The notes beneath the pieces are model-generated. The model saw only the letters and a program-made list of their open reading frames with translations. It was not told the origin of the DNA and ran no database searches. From Streptomyces sp. MJM8645 (lineage in GTDB: Bacteria > Actinomycetota > Actinomycetes > Streptomycetales > Streptomycetaceae): a DNA stretch of 64,000 nt. The DNA lies in assembly GCF_001625365.1 (NCBI RefSeq), contig NZ_LJJF01000001.1, positions 5,760,501-5,824,500 on the forward strand, read 5' to 3'. Made by a program: the position numbers and the translations under genes. Of this stretch, positions 41,027 to 48,852 are shown one piece after another. The stretch's first letter is position 1, and the number at the start of each line of letters is the position of its first letter.

Positions 41027-41788
41027 ATGCTGTCTGTGGTGGTGGCCCCCTGGGCGGGCGAGGCGGAGCCGGTGTTCGTGCGGGCGCCGGACGAACTGCA
41101 TGATGCGGCGAGCACGATGAAGGTCGCGGTGTTGGCGGCGCTCGCCCGGGGCGGGGTGGATCTCGATGCCGAGGTGCCGGTGGTGAACCGGTTCGAGTCC
41201 GTGGTGGGCGGGGAGTTCGGCAACGATCCCGACTGGGACAGCGATCCGCTGCCGTGGGAGCTGCTGGGCACGCACGTGCCGCTGCGGCTGCTCGCCGAGC
41301 GGATGATCACGCACTCCTCCAACCTGGCCACCAACCTGTGCCTGGCCCGGGTCGACCGGGCGGCGGTGGCCGAGGCGTGGCGGCGGGCCGGGGCGACGCG
41401 CAGCGCGAGCCCGCGCGGGATCGAGGACTACGCGGCGCGCGACGCCGGGGTGCACAACCTGGTGAGCGCGCGGGACTTGGTGCGGCTGCTGCACTCCCTG
41501 GGCGGGGAGCCGGAGTTGCTGGCGCTGCTGGAGCGCAACGCGTTCCGGGTGGATCTGGCGGCGGGCCTGCCGCCGGACACCCGGATCGCCTTCAAGAACG
41601 GCTGGGTGCCGGGCGCCCGGCACAGCGTGGGCCTGGTCCACCCGCAGGACTGCCCGCCCTACCTGATCGCGGTCTGCTACACCGGCCCGCTGGCCTCGGG
41701 TGAGGACCGTACGGACCCGGCGGCCCGGCTGCTGGCCCGGGTCTCGGCGGCGGTGTGGCAGCGGCGGCACGAGCTCGCCGGCGCGTGA
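41027..41788 (+). CDS. Class A beta-lactamase-like protein, no signal peptide
   Basis: 253 residues. The serine motif is ASTMK (SxxK) near residue 31, SDN appears as HSSNLATN near residue 97 and KTG as KNGW near residue 190. The protein lacks an export signal, and the family in streptomycetes includes cytoplasmic hydrolases annotated as beta-lactamases without known resistance. No ribosome binding site precedes ATG 41027; TACTCT ends 6 bp before it, which would suit a -10 element of a leaderless transcript. It is alone between the surface-protein gene and the convergent monooxygenase. Confidence 0.82.
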   Translation: MLSVVVAPWAGEAEPVFVRAPDELHDAASTMKVAVLAALARGGVDLDAEVPVVNRFESVVGGEFGNDPDWDSDPLPWELLGTHVPLRLLAERMITHSSNLATNLCLARVDRAAVAEAWRRAGATRSASPRGIEDYAARDAGVHNLVSARDLVRLLHSLGGEPELLALLERNAFRVDLAAGLPPDTRIAFKNGWVPGARHSVGLVHPQDCPPYLIAVCYTGPLASGEDRTDPAARLLARVSAAVWQRRHELAGA

Positions 41789-41820
41789 GCCGACGCGTGA
41801 GCCGGCGCGTGACCCGGCCG

Positions 41821-41854
41821 CCGGCCTGCTGCACGGGGCTGTGCAGCAGGCCGG
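41821..41854. terminator. Bidirectional hairpin terminator
   Basis: Perfect 14-bp stem (41821-41834 with 41841-41854), 6-nt loop, between the convergent beta-lactamase-like gene and the monooxygenase stop at 41864. Confidence 0.85.
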
Positions 41855-41863
41855 ACAGGGGCT

Positions 41864-42997
41864 TTAGTACGGCTGGACGAGGACGTGGGCGGCGCCGGGG
41901 ATGCCGACCTTGAGGAGTTCGTCCTCCTCCGGGGTGGTGGGTGTGCCGGTCTCCTGCTTGAGGATGGCCCGGGAGAGCGCCTGGACCCACATGGCGCGGG
42001 GTCGGCGGCGCTCCTCCCAGGTGGCGAGCGCGGCGGGCACGGTCTCGGCGGTGTCCAGGCTCTGGGCGAGGACGAGGGCGTCCTCGACGGCCATCGCGGC
42101 GCCCTGGGCGAGGTGCGGGGTGGAGGCGTGGGCGGCGTCGCCGGCGAGCGCGATCCGGCCGACGTGCCAGGGCTCCTCGACGCTGACCTGGGAGATCCGG
42201 GAGTAGACCACGGCGGACGGGTCGGTGACCTGGGTGAGGGCCTCGGCGATCGGGCCGCCGAAGCCGGCCAGGCGTTCGGCGAGCTGCTCGTGGGCGTGCC
42301 CGGGGTCGGGCCGGAAGTCCTCGGCCTCGGCGAACACCGAGCCCAGGTACATGAGGTCGTCGCTGATCGGGGTGAGCAGCGCCTTGGCCTTGAGGTTGCC
42401 GGTGGACATCACCACGCCCTGGACCTCGGGCGAACGCGGCAGGGTGACGCGCCAGTTGGCGAAGCCGGTGTACTCGGGCGCGTACTTCTCCCCGTAGAGG
42501 CGCTTGCGCAGCGGGGAGCCGATGCCGTCGAAGCCGACGACGAGGTCGTAGCGGCCGCGGTGCCCGTCGGTGAGGGTGGCGTCGACGCCGTCGGCGTCCT
42601 CGGCGAGGTCGGCGATGGTGGTGCCGAAGCGCAGGGTGGCGCCGGCCCGGGTGGCGGCGGTGGCGAGTACCTGGGCGAGGGCGGGGCGGGGGATGCCGTT
42701 GTTGGAGGGGGCGTCGCCCATCCGGGGCTGCGGGATCTTGGCGAGGGTGGTGCCGGTCGGGTCGCAGATGGTCAGCACCTCCCATTCGAAGCCGGCGGCG
42801 AGGCAGTCGTCGAGGACGCCGATCTCGCGCATCACGTGGAGGGCGTTGGAGGGCTGGATGATGCCGACGCCGAGGGCTTCCAGCTGGTCGCGCAGTTCGG
42901 CGACGTCGACGTGGTGGCCGCGCTTGGCGAGGGCGGTGGCGAGGGTGAGCCCGCCGATGCCGCCGCCGTGGACGAGGACGCGCAGGGGTGAGGTCAT
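41864..42997 (-). CDS. FAD-dependent monooxygenase downstream of conservon
   Basis: 377-residue flavin hydroxylase: FAD Rossmann motif VLVHGGGIGGLTLATALAKR at the N-terminus, GFDGIGSPLRKRLYG near residue 155 and ALAGDAAHASTPHLAQGAAM near residue 285. ATG 42997 follows CAGGAG. It starts 39 bp after the conservon CvnD gene on the same strand and is probably its last operon member. Conservons sometimes carry a cytochrome P450 as fifth gene; here a flavin monooxygenase takes that place. Substrate unknown. Confidence 0.88.
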   Translation of the reverse strand: MTSPLRVLVHGGGIGGLTLATALAKRGHHVDVAELRDQLEALGVGIIQPSNALHVMREIGVLDDCLAAGFEWEVLTICDPTGTTLAKIPQPRMGDAPSNNGIPRPALAQVLATAATRAGATLRFGTTIADLAEDADGVDATLTDGHRGRYDLVVGFDGIGSPLRKRLYGEKYAPEYTGFANWRVTLPRSPEVQGVVMSTGNLKAKALLTPISDDLMYLGSVFAEAEDFRPDPGHAHEQLAERLAGFGGPIAEALTQVTDPSAVVYSRISQVSVEEPWHVGRIALAGDAAHASTPHLAQGAAMAVEDALVLAQSLDTAETVPAALATWEERRRPRAMWVQALSRAILKQETGTPTTPEEDELLKVGIPGAAHVLVQPY

Positions 42998-43036
42998 GGG
43001 GTGGCTCCTGGGGAAGGGAGGTGGTTCAGCCGACGT

Positions 43037-43639
43037 TCAGCCGACGGGGGCGGCGGAGAGGTCCATCAGGTGGTCGACCAGGGCGAGCAGCAGGTCGCGT
43101 CCGAAGGCGCGTTCGCGGACGTCGCCGAGGAGCATCGGCACCTGCGGGTCCAGGTCGAGGGCGGCCCGGATCTCGTCGGGGGTGCGGGTGTTGTGGCTGT
43201 GGAAGCAGTTGATGGCGACGACGAAGGGGATGCCCCGGCTCTCGAAGAAGTCGATGGAGGCGAAGCTGGTGTCGAGCCGGCGGGTGTCGGCGATGACGAT
43301 GCCGCCGAGGGCGCCGTTGACGAGGTCGTTCCACATGAACCAGAAGCGTTCCTGCCCGGGGGTGCCGAACAGGTAGACGACGAGGTCCGGGCTGACGGTG
43401 ATCCGGCCGAAGTCGAGGGCGACGGTGGTGGTGTCCTTCTGGTCGACGCCGGACAGGTCGTCCACGCCGACGCTGGCCCGGGTCAGGTACTCCTCGGTGC
43501 GCAGCGGGGTGACCTCGCTGACGGAGCCGACGAGGGTGGTCTTGCCGACGCCGAAGCCGCCCGCGATGAGGATCTTGACGGCGGCCGGCGCGGTGGCGAC
43601 GTCGGCGTCAGCGGCACTGCTGGGGTGGGGTGTTGCCAT
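43037..43639 (-). CDS. cvnD: Conservon GTPase-like protein CvnD
   Basis: 200-residue small GTPase-like protein. The P-loop GGFGVGKTTLVGSVSE is near residue 30, then FGRITVSPDLVVYLFGTPGQ and ERFWFMWNDLVNGALGG, the switch region typical of the ATP/GTP-binding protein of streptomycete conservons. It is thought to work like a eukaryotic-type G protein together with CvnA-C at the membrane. It follows cvnC after 3 bp. Confidence 0.92.
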   Translation of the reverse strand: MATPHPSSAADADVATAPAAVKILIAGGFGVGKTTLVGSVSEVTPLRTEEYLTRASVGVDDLSGVDQKDTTTVALDFGRITVSPDLVVYLFGTPGQERFWFMWNDLVNGALGGIVIADTRRLDTSFASIDFFESRGIPFVVAINCFHSHNTRTPDEIRAALDLDPQVPMLLGDVRERAFGRDLLLALVDHLMDLSAAPVG

Positions 43640-43642
43640 GGT

Positions 43643-44119
43643 TCAGAGTCTCCGGAGTCCTTCGCGAACGGCCGTGAGCAGGCCGAGGTCCACGCCTCCG
43701 GCGGCCCGGGCCACCGAGAGCGGTGCCCGGGCCCGCAGCAGGCCCTGGGCGACCAGGTCGCCCAGCAGGATCTTGGTGACCGAGACCGGGAGGTCCAGGC
43801 CGGCCGACACCTCGGCGACGGCGGCGGGCCGCCGGCAGTGGTCGAGGATCATCCGGTGCTCGGGCTGGAGGCCGCGGGCACCGGCGCGGCTGCCCCGCGC
43901 CAGGGCCCGGTCGGCCTCGTCCTCGACGGTGGTGAGCACGGTGATCAGGGTGAGGTCGTCGCGCTCGGGGGCGGTGCGGCCGCGGGTGATGGTGTACGGG
44001 CGCACCATGGCGCCCGACTCGTCCTCGGCGTCCTCGTCCGTCAGTTCGCTCCAGTGCGGGACCCCGCCGCGCTGCCCGTTCCCGTTCCCGCTACCGCTCC
44101 CGTTTCCGTACGGGCCCAC
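43643..44119 (-). CDS. cvnC: Conservon DUF742 protein CvnC
   Basis: 158 residues from a GTG at 44119, chosen because GGAG lies upstream and the longer open frame would overlap cvnB entirely. A short Gly/Asn-rich N-terminus leads to the DUF742 domain, a winged-helix-like fold: MVRPYTITRGRT, DLTLITVLTTVE, LQPEHRMILDHCRRPAAVAE, LPVSVTKILLGDLVAQGLL. It lies between cvnB (5-bp gap) and cvnD (3-bp gap). Its exact biochemical role in the conservon complex is not established. Confidence 0.9.
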   Translation of the reverse strand: MGPYGNGSGSGNGNGQRGGVPHWSELTDEDAEDESGAMVRPYTITRGRTAPERDDLTLITVLTTVEDEADRALARGSRAGARGLQPEHRMILDHCRRPAAVAEVSAGLDLPVSVTKILLGDLVAQGLLRARAPLSVARAAGGVDLGLLTAVREGLRRL

Positions 44120-44124
44120 CGGTG

Positions 44125-44580
44125 TCAGCTCCGGTTCCGGGCGGCGAAGGCGTCGAAGCCGGCGGGGGAGGCGGCGCCGGCCTCGGCCCGCACCGGGGTG
44201 GTCATCTTCTGGCCGACCTGCTGCACCAGGGTGTGCATGGCGACCGACATGACCTCGGCGTCGACCTCCTGGGAGGCGACGACGGCCAGGTGGGTGCCCT
44301 GGGCGGCGGCGATGATGAACAGCCAGCACTCGGCGAGTTCGACGATCACCTGGTGGACGGCCCCGCCGTCGAAGAGCTGGCCGACGCCGCGGGCGAGGCT
44401 CTGCTGGCCGGTGGCGACGGCGGCGAGGCGCTCGGCGTCGGCCCGTTCGATGGTGCGGGAGTGGCTGACGACCAGGCCGTCGTCGGAGAGCAGGACGGCG
44501 TTCCTGGTCCCGGGCACCGAGTCGACGAGTCCGTCCAGCAGCCAGTCCAGGTCCTGGTGGGTGGCGATCGTTCGGTTCAT
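44125..44580 (-). CDS. cvnB: Conservon Roadblock/LC7 protein CvnB
   Basis: 151 residues with a Roadblock/LC7 domain: LDWLLDGLVDSVPGTRNAVL, SDDGLVVSHSRTIERADAER, then the strand/helix region LFIIAAAQGTHLAVVASQEV. Such proteins act as regulators of small GTPases, here presumably of CvnD. The ATG at 44580 overlaps the cvnA stop by 4 bp, so translation is coupled. Confidence 0.92.
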   Translation of the reverse strand: MNRTIATHQDLDWLLDGLVDSVPGTRNAVLLSDDGLVVSHSRTIERADAERLAAVATGQQSLARGVGQLFDGGAVHQVIVELAECWLFIIAAAQGTHLAVVASQEVDAEVMSVAMHTLVQQVGQKMTTPVRAEAGAASPAGFDAFAARNRS

Positions 44581-47500
44581 GACTGGTCATCCGTTCGTGT
44601 GGTTCGGGGGTCCGCGGCCGGCAGGGCCCAGGGGGAGGGGCCGGACGCGGGCGTCGGGGAGCCGGCGGGGGCGGTGGGGGGAGCCGGTGGGGTCACGGCC
44701 CCGGGCAGCGGGTGCTCGCCGCTGTCCTGGGCGCGGGCGGCACGGGACTGGCGCTGGAAGGCGCCGATCGTCGCACCGGAGCGCTTCGCCGGGCGCTGGA
44801 AGGGGCCGCCGGCGGGCTCGGTGCCCTGGGCGGCGGATTCGGCGCGGGGCCCGGCGGCGGGCTCGGCCCACTGCGGGCGGGGCGCCGGCGGGACGCGCAG
44901 TTCGGCGGCCAGGCTGGCCTGCCGGACGCGCTGGGGCAGCGGGGGCTGCTCGGTCTCGGTGGGGCTGAGCGGCACCGCGGAGGCGTACTCGCGGCGCTGA
45001 CGCCGTTCGGCCAGCCGGTAGTGGTCGGCCGGGCGGTACTGCTCGTCGGCGTACGGGGCCTCGGCGTCGGTGACCCGGGCGTAGGCGATGTCCGGGTAGG
45101 CGGGCACGTCGTGCGAGGGCCGCTGGTCGGCCGGGGCGTCGGGGGCCGTGGAGCTGTGCTCGATCGGCTGCTCGGCGTACGGGGCGGGGAACGGGGCGGG
45201 GAACGGGGTGGGCTCGGCGGCGGGCGCGGCCTCGGGCTGGACGTACTCGACGTGGCCGAAGGCCTGGACGGGGGCGGTCAGCGGGTCGTGCGGGAACTGC
45301 TCGGTCTGCGGGAGCTGCTGGGTCTGCCCGAGCGGTTCGACGTGCCCGACCGGTTCGACGTACCCGAGCGGTTCGGCGTACCCGGGCTGCTCCACGTGCT
45401 GGGCCTGCCCGAAGGCCTCGACCTGCCCGAACGCCTCCACCGGCGGGAAGGACTCCACCGGCGGGAGGGGATCCACCGGCAGGAAGGAGTCGGCCGCGGC
45501 GAAGGTCTCCACGGGCGGGAGGGGCTCCGCCGGCGCGAAGGATTCTCCCGGCGGGAAGGAGTCCACGGGCGCGACCGGCGGCCCCGCCGGCGCCGGCGCC
45601 GGGGCCTCGTTGGAGGCGGTGAGCAGCGCCTTGCGGGAGCGCCGCACGAGCGGGATCGGTTCGACGGGGGCGTCGTCGGGCAGTCCGGCGTCGCCGTCGA
45701 TGACGAGCTCGTCGGGGACGAGCACGACGACCCGGGTGCCGCCGAAGGCCGACGGCCGGAACTCGATCTTGAGTCCGTGGTGCGCGGCCAGCCGGGCGAT
45801 GACGTAGAAGCCGAGGCGGACGTCGTCAGCCCGGGCGAGCACGTCGGTGCGGGGCGGGCGGCTCATCAGTTCGTTGGCGGCGTCGTACTGCTCGGGGTCC
45901 ATGCCGAGGCCGCGGTCCTCGATCTCGACGGCGAGTCCGCGGCCGACCATGGCGGCCCGGACCTCGACCGGGGTGGGCGGCTTGGAGAAGGTGGTGGCGT
46001 TCTCCATCAGCTCGGCGAGCACGTGCGCGACCGGGCCGACGGCCCGCTCGGACAGCCACGGGTGGCCCTCGACGTCGATCATGATCCGGCGGTAGTCCTG
46101 CACCTCGCCCTGTGCGGCGCGCAGCACGTCCAGCAGCGGGACGGGCTTGCGCCAGCGCCGCTGCGGCTGGCCGCCGGCCATGATGACGAGGTTCTCCTCG
46201 TAGCGGCGCAGGCGGGCGGTGAGGTGGTCGAGGTCGAACAGGCCCTCCAGGACCTCCGGGTCCTCGTGCTTGCGCTCCAGCTCGTCGAGCTTGCGCAGCT
46301 GGCGGCCGATCAGCAGCTGGGTGCGGCGGGCGATGCGCTGGAGCAGCCGCTCGAAGCCGCGGTGCTGTTCGGCCTGCTTGACGGCGGCCTCGACGGCGGA
46401 GGCGCGGGCCAGGTTGAGGGCCTGGCCGAGGCGGGCGAGTTCGTCGGTGCCGTTGCCGTGCGGGCCGGCGGTGATGGTGCGGGTGTCGGTCTCGACGTCG
46501 ACCTGCTCGCCGCGGCCGAGGCGTTCGACGACCTCGGGGAGGGTGCGCTCCATCTCCTCGGCCTGGGTCTGGAGCTCCTTGATGCGCCGGCGCAGCGAGC
46601 GGCTGAGCCGCCAGGAGGCGATGATCACCGCGACGACGGTGATCAGGCCGACGACGGTGGTCAGGACGACCGTGGTGAGGAGGGAGAGGATGGTGCCCTT
46701 GCCGACGTCGACGATGCCGCTGGTGCGGGTCTCGATGACCTTGACCAGCTGCGGGTTGAGCTGGTCGAGGGCCTGGCGCCACTGGTCCTGGGCGGCGGGG
46801 AGTCTGACGGTGCCGTTGGCCTCGGCGGCGGTGGGCTTGGTGAGCGACTGCTCGACGGCGGCCTTGGCCTGCCAGGCGGGGCTGTTCATCAGGTCGTGCC
46901 AGGCGGCGGACTCGCCGTCCGGGATGTACGGGACGACCTGGACGGCGAAGAGGTGCTCCTGCGCCCCGACGGACTGCTGGACCTGCTGGTAGTCGGTGAC
47001 GGTGAGCCGCCCGGTGGGCCAGCCGCGGGCGAGGATGGCGTCCTCGCGGGCGAGCATCTCCTTGGCCCAGAAGGCGTTCACCAGGGTCTTGGAGATCCAG
47101 GTGACCTCGCCGGTGTCGACGTGGCTGAGTGCGGTGAACAGCCGCAGGTCGACGGCGATCAGGTCGGTGTAGTACGTGTAGAGGGTCTGCTGGTCGATCG
47201 AGCCGTGGTCGACGGCGGCGCGCTGTTCGGCGAGCTTGCCCATCGCCTGGCGGGCCTCGGTGACGGCGGTGCGAACCTCTTCGGGGGCGCTGTCGGCGGT
47301 CTCGCCGGAGAGGACCTGGAACTGGCGGACCGCGTCGTCGGTCTGCTGGCGCTGGCGGCGCAGCTGGTCGGTGTTGCCGCCGGGCCGGGCGAGAGCCTCG
47401 GCGCTGAGCCGGCGTTCTTCCTGGAGGCTGTAGTAGACGATGTTGGACGGCTGGCCGGCCTTCTGGGCGAGCAGGCCCTGGGCGGCCTGGCGCTGGAAGG

Positions 47501-47735
47501 CGAAGACGGTCTCGCCGCTGGTGACCGCCCACAGGGCGGCCAGGGCGATGCTGGGGACGACGGCGAGGACGAGCAGCGCCGTCCGCAGTGACAGGCGCGG
47601 ACGCCTGCGGGGGGCCTTCGGCGTCGGGGGCCGCCGATTCGCACGCGCGCGCAGAGCAGTCTCCTTGGGGATGGCGGCCGGCCTGAGCGGGGCGGGCCGT
47701 CCGGGGCACGGGCTTGACGAGGCGATACTAGTCAT
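44577..47735 (-). CDS. cvnA: Conservon sensor kinase-like protein CvnA
   Basis: About 1,052 residues. After a basic N-terminus, a transmembrane helix (about 50-70) leads to a large extracytoplasmic helical nitrate-sensor-like (NIT) domain to about 310. A second helix (ILSLLTTVVLTTVVGLITVV) and HAMP follow, then a coiled dimerisation region and an HATPase domain (LAELMENATTFSKPPTPVEV, EIEDRGLGMD, VRLGFYVIARLAAHHGL). The last 300 residues are Pro/Glu/Gln-rich with repeats such as FPPVEAFGQVEAFGQ. As in other CvnA proteins I see no clear phospho-acceptor His box. The start is uncertain: ATG 47735 is used; no ribosome binding site is obvious. Confidence 0.9.
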   Translation of the reverse strand: MTSIASSSPCPGRPAPLRPAAIPKETALRARANRRPPTPKAPRRRPRLSLRTALLVLAVVPSIALAALWAVTSGETVFAFQRQAAQGLLAQKAGQPSNIVYYSLQEERRLSAEALARPGGNTDQLRRQRQQTDDAVRQFQVLSGETADSAPEEVRTAVTEARQAMGKLAEQRAAVDHGSIDQQTLYTYYTDLIAVDLRLFTALSHVDTGEVTWISKTLVNAFWAKEMLAREDAILARGWPTGRLTVTDYQQVQQSVGAQEHLFAVQVVPYIPDGESAAWHDLMNSPAWQAKAAVEQSLTKPTAAEANGTVRLPAAQDQWRQALDQLNPQLVKVIETRTSGIVDVGKGTILSLLTTVVLTTVVGLITVVAVIIASWRLSRSLRRRIKELQTQAEEMERTLPEVVERLGRGEQVDVETDTRTITAGPHGNGTDELARLGQALNLARASAVEAAVKQAEQHRGFERLLQRIARRTQLLIGRQLRKLDELERKHEDPEVLEGLFDLDHLTARLRRYEENLVIMAGGQPQRRWRKPVPLLDVLRAAQGEVQDYRRIMIDVEGHPWLSERAVGPVAHVLAELMENATTFSKPPTPVEVRAAMVGRGLAVEIEDRGLGMDPEQYDAANELMSRPPRTDVLARADDVRLGFYVIARLAAHHGLKIEFRPSAFGGTRVVVLVPDELVIDGDAGLPDDAPVEPIPLVRRSRKALLTASNEAPAPAPAGPPVAPVDSFPPGESFAPAEPLPPVETFAAADSFLPVDPLPPVESFPPVEAFGQVEAFGQAQHVEQPGYAEPLGYVEPVGHVEPLGQTQQLPQTEQFPHDPLTAPVQAFGHVEYVQPEAAPAAEPTPFPAPFPAPYAEQPIEHSSTAPDAPADQRPSHDVPAYPDIAYARVTDAEAPYADEQYRPADHYRLAERRQRREYASAVPLSPTETEQPPLPQRVRQASLAAELRVPPAPRPQWAEPAAGPRAESAAQGTEPAGGPFQRPAKRSGATIGAFQRQSRAARAQDSGEHPLPGAVTPPAPPTAPAGSPTPASGPSPWALPAADPRTTRTDDQS

Positions 47736-47978
47736 ACCGTGTGATTGGAGTGAAAGTGCGTTCGCCGCCTGGACCGTGGTCACACACGCTCCGGACACAA
47801 TGTCATCTGACGGTTGATCGTACGTGCTCGAAGCATCCCAGTTCGGAGCGGGTTGACGAGGCGTCGGCCGCCGGAGCGGGCGGCCGGGTGGCCGCTGTGT
47901 GAAAACTGTGTGCCCGCGCTCCGGATATCCGCCCGGCCGGTCGGTCGGTGGCCCGGGTGCCCTCCCGGCCCGCCCCGC

Positions 47979-48671
47979 TCAGTCGGCCAGCAGGCGCGAC
48001 CGGGTGGCCTCCAGCTCGGCCGCCAGCACCTGCCCGGCCTCCTCGGGATCGCCCCGGTGCAGCGCCCCGACGAGGTCCGCGTGCGACGCGTAGCCGTGGT
48101 TCGGGTCCCCGCTGCGCAGCCCCAGCACCCCCACCAGGGCCACCAGGTGCTCCCTCAGGACCGGCGCGAACTGGGCGAACAGATCGTCCAGCACCGGATT
48201 GTGCGCGGCCGCCACCACGGCGGTGTGCAGCGCGATGTCGGCGTCCACGAAGGCCGTGTCGTCCGCGCCGCCCGCCGCCAGCCGGGTGGCCAGCGCCGCG
48301 TCCACGGCGGTGAGGTCCGCCTCCGTGCGGCGCGCGGCCGCGAGCCGGGCCGCCTGCACCTCGACCATGGTGCGCACCTCGTAGACGTGCGCCAGCTCGG
48401 CCCGGCGCAGCCGGGTCGGCCAGTCCAGGGCGGGCCGGTCCGCCGTCACGAACACGCCCGACCCCTGCCGGCTCTGCACCATCCCGGCGCCGGTCAGCGC
48501 GCGCAGCGCCTCCCGGACGGTCGAGCGCCCGACGCCCAGTTCCTTCGCCAGGGTCACCTCGCCCGGCAGCTTCCCGCCCACCGGCCAGTGTCCGGCGGTG
48601 ATCTGCTCCTCCAGGCGTCGGGTGGCCTGGTCGACGAGGGGGGAGCGGTGGAGGGGGCCGAGCGGGGACAT
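47979..48671 (-). CDS. GntR/FadR-family regulator with FCD domain
   Basis: 230 residues. Residues 10-75 are the GntR winged helix (QATRRLEEQITAGHWPVGGK, LAKELGVGRSTVREALRALT, SRQGSGVFV). The rest is an all-helical FCD ligand domain with the usual metal-binding residues Asp and three His (DADIALHTAVVAAAHN, SHADLVGALHRGDPEEA). FadR-type proteins sense carboxylic acids such as lactate, pyruvate or oxo acids. It is divergent from leuA with only 55 bp to the leader peptide, so the promoters overlap and it may influence leuA. Confidence 0.9.
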   Translation of the reverse strand: MSPLGPLHRSPLVDQATRRLEEQITAGHWPVGGKLPGEVTLAKELGVGRSTVREALRALTGAGMVQSRQGSGVFVTADRPALDWPTRLRRAELAHVYEVRTMVEVQAARLAAARRTEADLTAVDAALATRLAAGGADDTAFVDADIALHTAVVAAAHNPVLDDLFAQFAPVLREHLVALVGVLGLRSGDPNHGYASHADLVGALHRGDPEEAGQVLAAELEATRSRLLAD

Positions 48672-48689
48672 TCGCGTTCACCTGTCAGC

Positions 48690-48719
48690 TTGTCTGAGGA
48701 CTTGGTTCGTGGTTAGTCT
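48690..48719 (+). promoter_or_regulatory. leuA promoter
   Basis: TTGTCT (48690-48695) and TAGTCT (48714-48719) are separated by 18 bp and match actinobacterial sigma-70-type elements. The leader-peptide ATG lies 7 bp after the -10, so the transcript probably begins at or next to the ATG and is leaderless. Confidence 0.6.
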
Positions 48720-48726
48720 ACCCGGC

Positions 48727-48786
48727 ATGCAGCCGTGGAGTCTCCCTCTGGGTGGCCTTCTTCTTGGTGGCCGCAGCGGGGCGTGA
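48727..48786 (+). CDS. leuL: Leucine-rich leader peptide of leuA
   Basis: A 19-codon frame encodes MQPWSLPLGGLLLGGRSGA, with five Leu including three consecutive CTT codons, a less common Leu codon in this GC-rich genome. It ends at TGA 48784-48786, directly before a hairpin, the classical layout of amino-acid attenuation: ribosome stalling at Leu codons when leucyl-tRNA is scarce would alter folding of the downstream RNA. No ribosome binding site, consistent with a leaderless start. Confidence 0.7.
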   Translation: MQPWSLPLGGLLLGGRSGA

Positions 48787-48788
48787 CC

Positions 48789-48827
48789 GGACCGGCACCC
48801 CGCTGCGGGGCGCCGTCCTGCCGGTCC
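48789..48827 (+). promoter_or_regulatory. leuA attenuator hairpin
   Basis: Outer arms GGACCGGC (48789-48796) and GCCGGTCC (48820-48827) are perfect; inside, CCCCG (48798-48802) and CGGGG (48806-48810) form a second stem. It begins 2 nt after the leader stop and ends 25 bp before leuA. Confidence 0.6.
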
Positions 48828-48852
48828 ACCGGTACCTCCGTAAGGACTCATC

